Origin: Darwinibacter acetoxidans_A
GTDB lineage: Bacteria; Bacillota; Limnochordia; Darwinibacteriales; Darwinibacteriaceae
Direction of reading: 5' to 3'
Length of the DNA stretch: 17,743 bases
Assembly: GCA_041936745.1 (NCBI GenBank)
Contig: JBHGWS010000129.1
Location: 1-17,743, forward strand
Below the pieces are notes generated by a model. It did not search any database. It worked only from the letters and a program-made list of their open reading frames with translations, and had not been told where the DNA came from. This document shows, one piece after another, positions 15,011 through 17,743 of the stretch (positions are counted from its first letter, which is position 1; every line of letters begins with the position of its first letter). The translations under genes were made by a program, and so were the position numbers.

Positions 15011-16366
15011 ATGAAAGAGTTTAAAATTTTATCCCCAACCGCCATTTTGGGCTATGGCTTCCCCGAAGCATCCTTTTTGGCGGGGCTCGCGCGCGAGCCC
15101 CACGTAATCGCGGTGGACGCGGGTTCAACCGATCCCGGCCCTTATTATTTGGGCTCCGGCAGGTCTTTCACCCAGCGTTCCGCGGTTAAAAGAGATCTGC
15201 GCTATCTTATTAAAGCAGCTTTGGAGCGGGAAATTCCTCTGATTATAGGCTCAGGCGGGGGATCCGGTGCCAAGGCCCACGTTGAATGGAATTTAGCCAT
15301 TATCCAAGAGGTCTTGCAAGAGCTGCAAAAAACCGCCCGTCTCGCTGTCATCTATAGTGATATTGAGCGGGATTTGGCGGCAAAAAAATTAAAAGAGGGC
15401 AAAATTAGGCCCCTGGGGCCCGTGCCTGAACTTCGGGCAGAGGAATTATATGAAGCTTGTAACTTAGTGGCCCAAATGGGCCAAGAGCCCATTATGCAGG
15501 CTTTAGAAGAAGGTGCCCAAATAATTTTGGCTGGGCGGGCCTATGACCCTACCGTTTTTGCGGCCCTGCCGATCCTGCAGGGTTATGACACTGCTTTGGC
15601 CCTCCATCTGGGTAAAATTTTAGAGTGTGCGGCGATTGCAGCTAATCCGGGCAGCGGCAGCGACAGCCTTTTTGGTTCTCTTTACGAAGATTCGTTTATC
15701 ATAGAGGCGTTAAACCCGGCCAGGGAATGCACAAAAGTTTCCATAGCCGCCCACACGTTATATGAAAAGAGTGATCCTTATACTTTACCGGGCCCCGGCG
15801 GCAGCCTGGATTTAAGCGAGACAGTTTTTACCCAGCTGCCGGGCGGCAGGGTGAGGGTAAGCGGTACCAAATTTAAGCCGACTGATAAATATTATCTAAA
15901 ACTGGAAGGCGCCAAACTGATCGGCTACCGCACCATCAGCATTGCCGGAGTGAGGGATCCGATTATGATCGACCGGATAGATGAGGTCATCGCCGGGGTC
16001 AAGGAGCGGGTTGCAGATAACTTCCAAGAGCTTAATGATTATATGCTCCATGTCCACTGCTACGGTAAAAACGGCGTTATGGGTGCTTTGGAACCAACCC
16101 CCGTGCCAGGCCACGAACTGGGCTTAGTTATTGAAGCGGTTGCGCCGACGCAGGAAGTTGCCGATACCATCTGCAGTTTTGCCCGCTCGACACTGCTGCA
16201 CTACGGCTATCCGGGCCGCAAATCTACGGCGGGTAATCTTGCTTTTCCATACTCACCTTCCGATGTTTCCGCCGGTGCGGTTTATCAATTCAACGTCCAC
16301 CACTTAATGGAAGTGGACGATCCTAAAGCATTATTTCCAATTGAGATGGGGAGGAGTGGTTCATGA
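15011..16366 (+). CDS. AtuA/DUF1446-family protein of unknown activity
   Basis: This 451-residue protein matches the AtuA-like (acyclic terpene utilization, DUF1446) family, whose reaction is not established to my knowledge. Visible motifs are DAGSTDPGPYYLG (36-48), a glycine-rich IIGSGGGSGAKAH (78-90), LAGRAYDPTVFAA (173-185), HLGKILECAAIA (199-210), and a C-terminal GNLAFPYSPSD. There is no signal peptide or membrane segment, so it is probably cytoplasmic. It starts at ATG 15011 behind AGGAGA (14998-15003), 11 nt after glmE, and its stop overlaps the DUF4387 start by 4 nt. Lying between glutamate mutase and methylaspartate ammonia-lyase, it probably acts on an intermediate of this pathway (methylaspartate, mesaconate, citramalate or a CoA ester), but that is inference. 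It is not an obvious fumarase-type mesaconase. Confidence 0.85.
   Translation: MKEFKILSPTAILGYGFPEASFLAGLAREPHVIAVDAGSTDPGPYYLGSGRSFTQRSAVKRDLRYLIKAALEREIPLIIGSGGGSGAKAHVEWNLAIIQEVLQELQKTARLAVIYSDIERDLAAKKLKEGKIRPLGPVPELRAEELYEACNLVAQMGQEPIMQALEEGAQIILAGRAYDPTVFAALPILQGYDTALALHLGKILECAAIAANPGSGSDSLFGSLYEDSFIIEALNPARECTKVSIAAHTLYEKSDPYTLPGPGGSLDLSETVFTQLPGGRVRVSGTKFKPTDKYYLKLEGAKLIGYRTISIAGVRDPIMIDRIDEVIAGVKERVADNFQELNDYMLHVHCYGKNGVMGALEPTPVPGHELGLVIEAVAPTQEVADTICSFARSTLLHYGYPGRKSTAGNLAFPYSPSDVSAGAVYQFNVHHLMEVDDPKALFPIEMGRSGS
15082..15101. repeat. Perfect 20-bp palindrome inside the AtuA-like gene
   Basis: GGGGCTCGCG (15082-15091) is followed directly by its reverse complement CGCGAGCCCC (15092-15101). 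The codons read LAGLAREP, an ordinary stretch of the protein, so the palindrome may be fortuitous. As RNA it could fold into a very stable hairpin close to the gene start. Confidence 0.6.
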
Positions 16367-16665
16367 GATACGTTAAAGATGCAGCTTCAGTTGTTCGCAG
16401 TAAAAACGCCGGCCCTTACGAACTAACCTTTGATCTGATGTTTCCCGATGAAAAAACTTTTTTAGAGGTTAGTAAAAGTGTGACCAAGGAGAAAATAGCG
16501 GAATTATACCGGATAGAAGAAGCAAAAGTCCTTTCAATCGTCTTTTTTGCTCCCGCTTACGCTATTAAGATTACTATCGAACGGCCGCGCGCGTCAGGCG
16601 ATTTAGGGGAAACAGATGTTTACGGAGCGCAACAGCACGCCCCATTATTCGATCTAACTTATTAA
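16363..16665 (+). CDS. DUF4387 family protein, partner of the AtuA-like protein
   Basis: The 100-residue protein resembles DUF4387, a small family of unknown function usually encoded right after AtuA/DUF1446 genes. It has an N-terminal ASVVRSKNAGPYELTFDLMF stretch and ends in a basic-acidic ITIERPRASGD then QQHAPLFDL. No membrane segment or cysteine is visible. The ATG at 16363 overlaps the AtuA-like stop (ATGA), behind GGGGAGGAG (about 16348-16356), so the two are probably translated together in equal amounts and may form one complex. I infer it is a separate subunit equivalent to a C-terminal domain of longer AtuA proteins. It is followed 12 nt later by methylaspartate ammonia-lyase. Confidence 0.82.
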   Translation: MRYVKDAASVVRSKNAGPYELTFDLMFPDEKTFLEVSKSVTKEKIAELYRIEEAKVLSIVFFAPAYAIKITIERPRASGDLGETDVYGAQQHAPLFDLTY

Positions 16666-16677
16666 AGGAGTGGTATC

Positions 16678-17743
16678 ATGATTAAAGATGTCATTTTATC
16701 AAAAGGGTTGACCGGTTTTTATTACGATGACCAGCGGGCTATCCGCCGGGGGGACTTTAAAGACAACGGATTTACCTATGACGGAGATCCTGTTACACCA
16801 GGGTTTACGAGCATTCGGCAGGCAGGGGAAAGCATCTCTGTGCAGATAGTTTTAGCCAACGGCCAGGTAGCCTACGGCGATTGTACGGCGGTGCAGTATT
16901 CAGGTGCGGGTGGGCGGGATCCTTTGTTTTTAGCCGATGATTACCTACCTGTTTTGGAAAAGTATGTTGTGCCGTTTTTGAAGGGCAAAAAGTTAACCTC
17001 CTTTAAAGAATTGGCCAACGAAGTGGAAAACCTGCGGGGCGAAGGCGGCAAACCGCTGCACACGGCAATCCGTTACGGTGTAAGCCAAGCCCTGCTCGAT
17101 GCGGTAGCGCGCACAAAGGGCGTCAGCATGGCTGAAGTTATCGCCGCAGAATATGATCTGGATTTAGTGGCGGAGCCGGTTTTGGTTTTCAGCCAAAGCG
17201 GTGATGACCGCAAAGCTAACGCGGATCGCATGATCATCAAAGAGGTTGATATCCTGCCGCACGGGCTTTTCAACAACGTGGAAAAATTAGGTAAACAGGG
17301 TGAACACCTGAAAGAATATTTACGCTGGCTGAGAAAAAGAGTTGAAGAACTGCGCTCTTCTCCCGATTACCAACCTGACTTTCAAATAGATGTTTACGGT
17401 ACCATCGGCGAAGCATTCGACAATGATATTGTGAAAATCGCTGAATATGCTCGGGAGTTAACTGAAATCGCCGCTCCCCACAACCTTTTGATCGAAGGCC
17501 CCATCGAATGCGACAGCCGAGACGAGCAGATTCAGGCCATGGTGGAATTAAGAGAATATGCCGACAGCAACAATATCCCCGTTAAATTCGTCGTCGACGA
17601 ATGGTGCAATACTTTAGATGATATCAAAGCTTTTACTAAAGCCAAGGCAGGGCATATGATCCAAATTAAGGCTCCGGACTTGGGCAGCCTGACGAATACT
17701 ATTGAAGCGGTGCTTTACTGCCACGAACACGATATGATCCCTT
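16678..17743 (+). CDS. mal: Methylaspartate ammonia-lyase, 3' end cut by window edge
   Basis: This enolase-superfamily enzyme removes ammonia from (2S,3S)-3-methylaspartate to give mesaconate, the step after glutamate mutase. About 355 of the roughly 413 residues are visible before the window ends. The start ATG (16678) lies 6 nt behind AAAGGAGTGG. The residues known from the C. tetanomorphum enzyme are in place: His195 (DILPHGL; 194 there), Mg ligands Asp238 (IDVYGTIG), Glu273 (IEGPIE) and Asp307 (VVDEWCNT), Gln329 and the catalytic Lys331 (IQIKAPDLG). The N-terminal capping domain comes first and the TIM barrel second. The missing part would hold the CGGTCNE-type segment. Activity and pathway role are well supported. 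Confidence 0.96.
   Translation, partial: MIKDVILSKGLTGFYYDDQRAIRRGDFKDNGFTYDGDPVTPGFTSIRQAGESISVQIVLANGQVAYGDCTAVQYSGAGGRDPLFLADDYLPVLEKYVVPFLKGKKLTSFKELANEVENLRGEGGKPLHTAIRYGVSQALLDAVARTKGVSMAEVIAAEYDLDLVAEPVLVFSQSGDDRKANADRMIIKEVDILPHGLFNNVEKLGKQGEHLKEYLRWLRKRVEELRSSPDYQPDFQIDVYGTIGEAFDNDIVKIAEYARELTEIAAPHNLLIEGPIECDSRDEQIQAMVELREYADSNNIPVKFVVDEWCNTLDDIKAFTKAKAGHMIQIKAPDLGSLTNTIEAVLYCHEHDMIP

Noticed and set aside
14860..15045. Minus-strand frame of 61 aa across the glmE-AtuA junction
   Set aside because: It is a shadow frame with no ribosome binding site or protein similarity.

Overview
The window reads as one continuous plus-strand stretch of an endospore-forming, anaerobic Firmicute, most likely class Clostridia. 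The evidence is a SpoIVB checkpoint protease, the Firmicute order dxs-tlyA-nadK-argR-recN-spoIVB, strong AGGAGG-type ribosome binding sites, mixed ATG/GTG/TTG starts, an OLE RNA, and a glutamate mutase operon of the kind used by amino-acid-fermenting clostridia. Base composition looks roughly balanced. I cannot name the genus. No mobile elements, tRNA or rRNA genes, or CRISPR arrays were seen.

Region 1 (1-3268) starts with the 3' part of a TsaD/Gcp-like gene cut by the window edge. A 56-residue membrane protein follows, whose ribosome binding site lies in a hairpin. Next come xseA, xseB (exonuclease VII) and ispA (farnesyl diphosphate synthase), the last three overlapping end to end.

Region 2 (3269-4571) is the highlight. 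A roughly 630-nt structured non-coding RNA has its own sigma-A-type promoter and its ends close by a 12-bp long-range helix. It is followed by a four-helix membrane protein. Size, position between ispA and dxs, and the partner gene identify it as the OLE (Ornate, Large, Extremophilic) RNA with its membrane partner OapA.

Region 3 (4577-11633) holds dxs, tlyA, nadK, argR, recN and spoIVB. Gaps are 3-12 nt except for 72 nt before spoIVB. There is no visible terminator between the OLE promoter and spoIVB, so they may form one long operon. It ends at a strong intrinsic terminator that lies inside the last codons of spoIVB. The usual next gene in many spore formers, spo0A, is not here.

Region 4 (11695-17743, runs off the end) is a catabolic operon for fermenting glutamate by the methylaspartate route: glmS, glmL and glmE (adenosylcobalamin-dependent glutamate mutase and its reactivase), two genes of unknown function (an AtuA/DUF1446-family protein and a DUF4387 protein), and methylaspartate ammonia-lyase, truncated by the window end. 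Active-site residues known from the clostridial enzymes are retained. The two unknown genes between the mutase and the lyase are the best candidates for new biochemistry.
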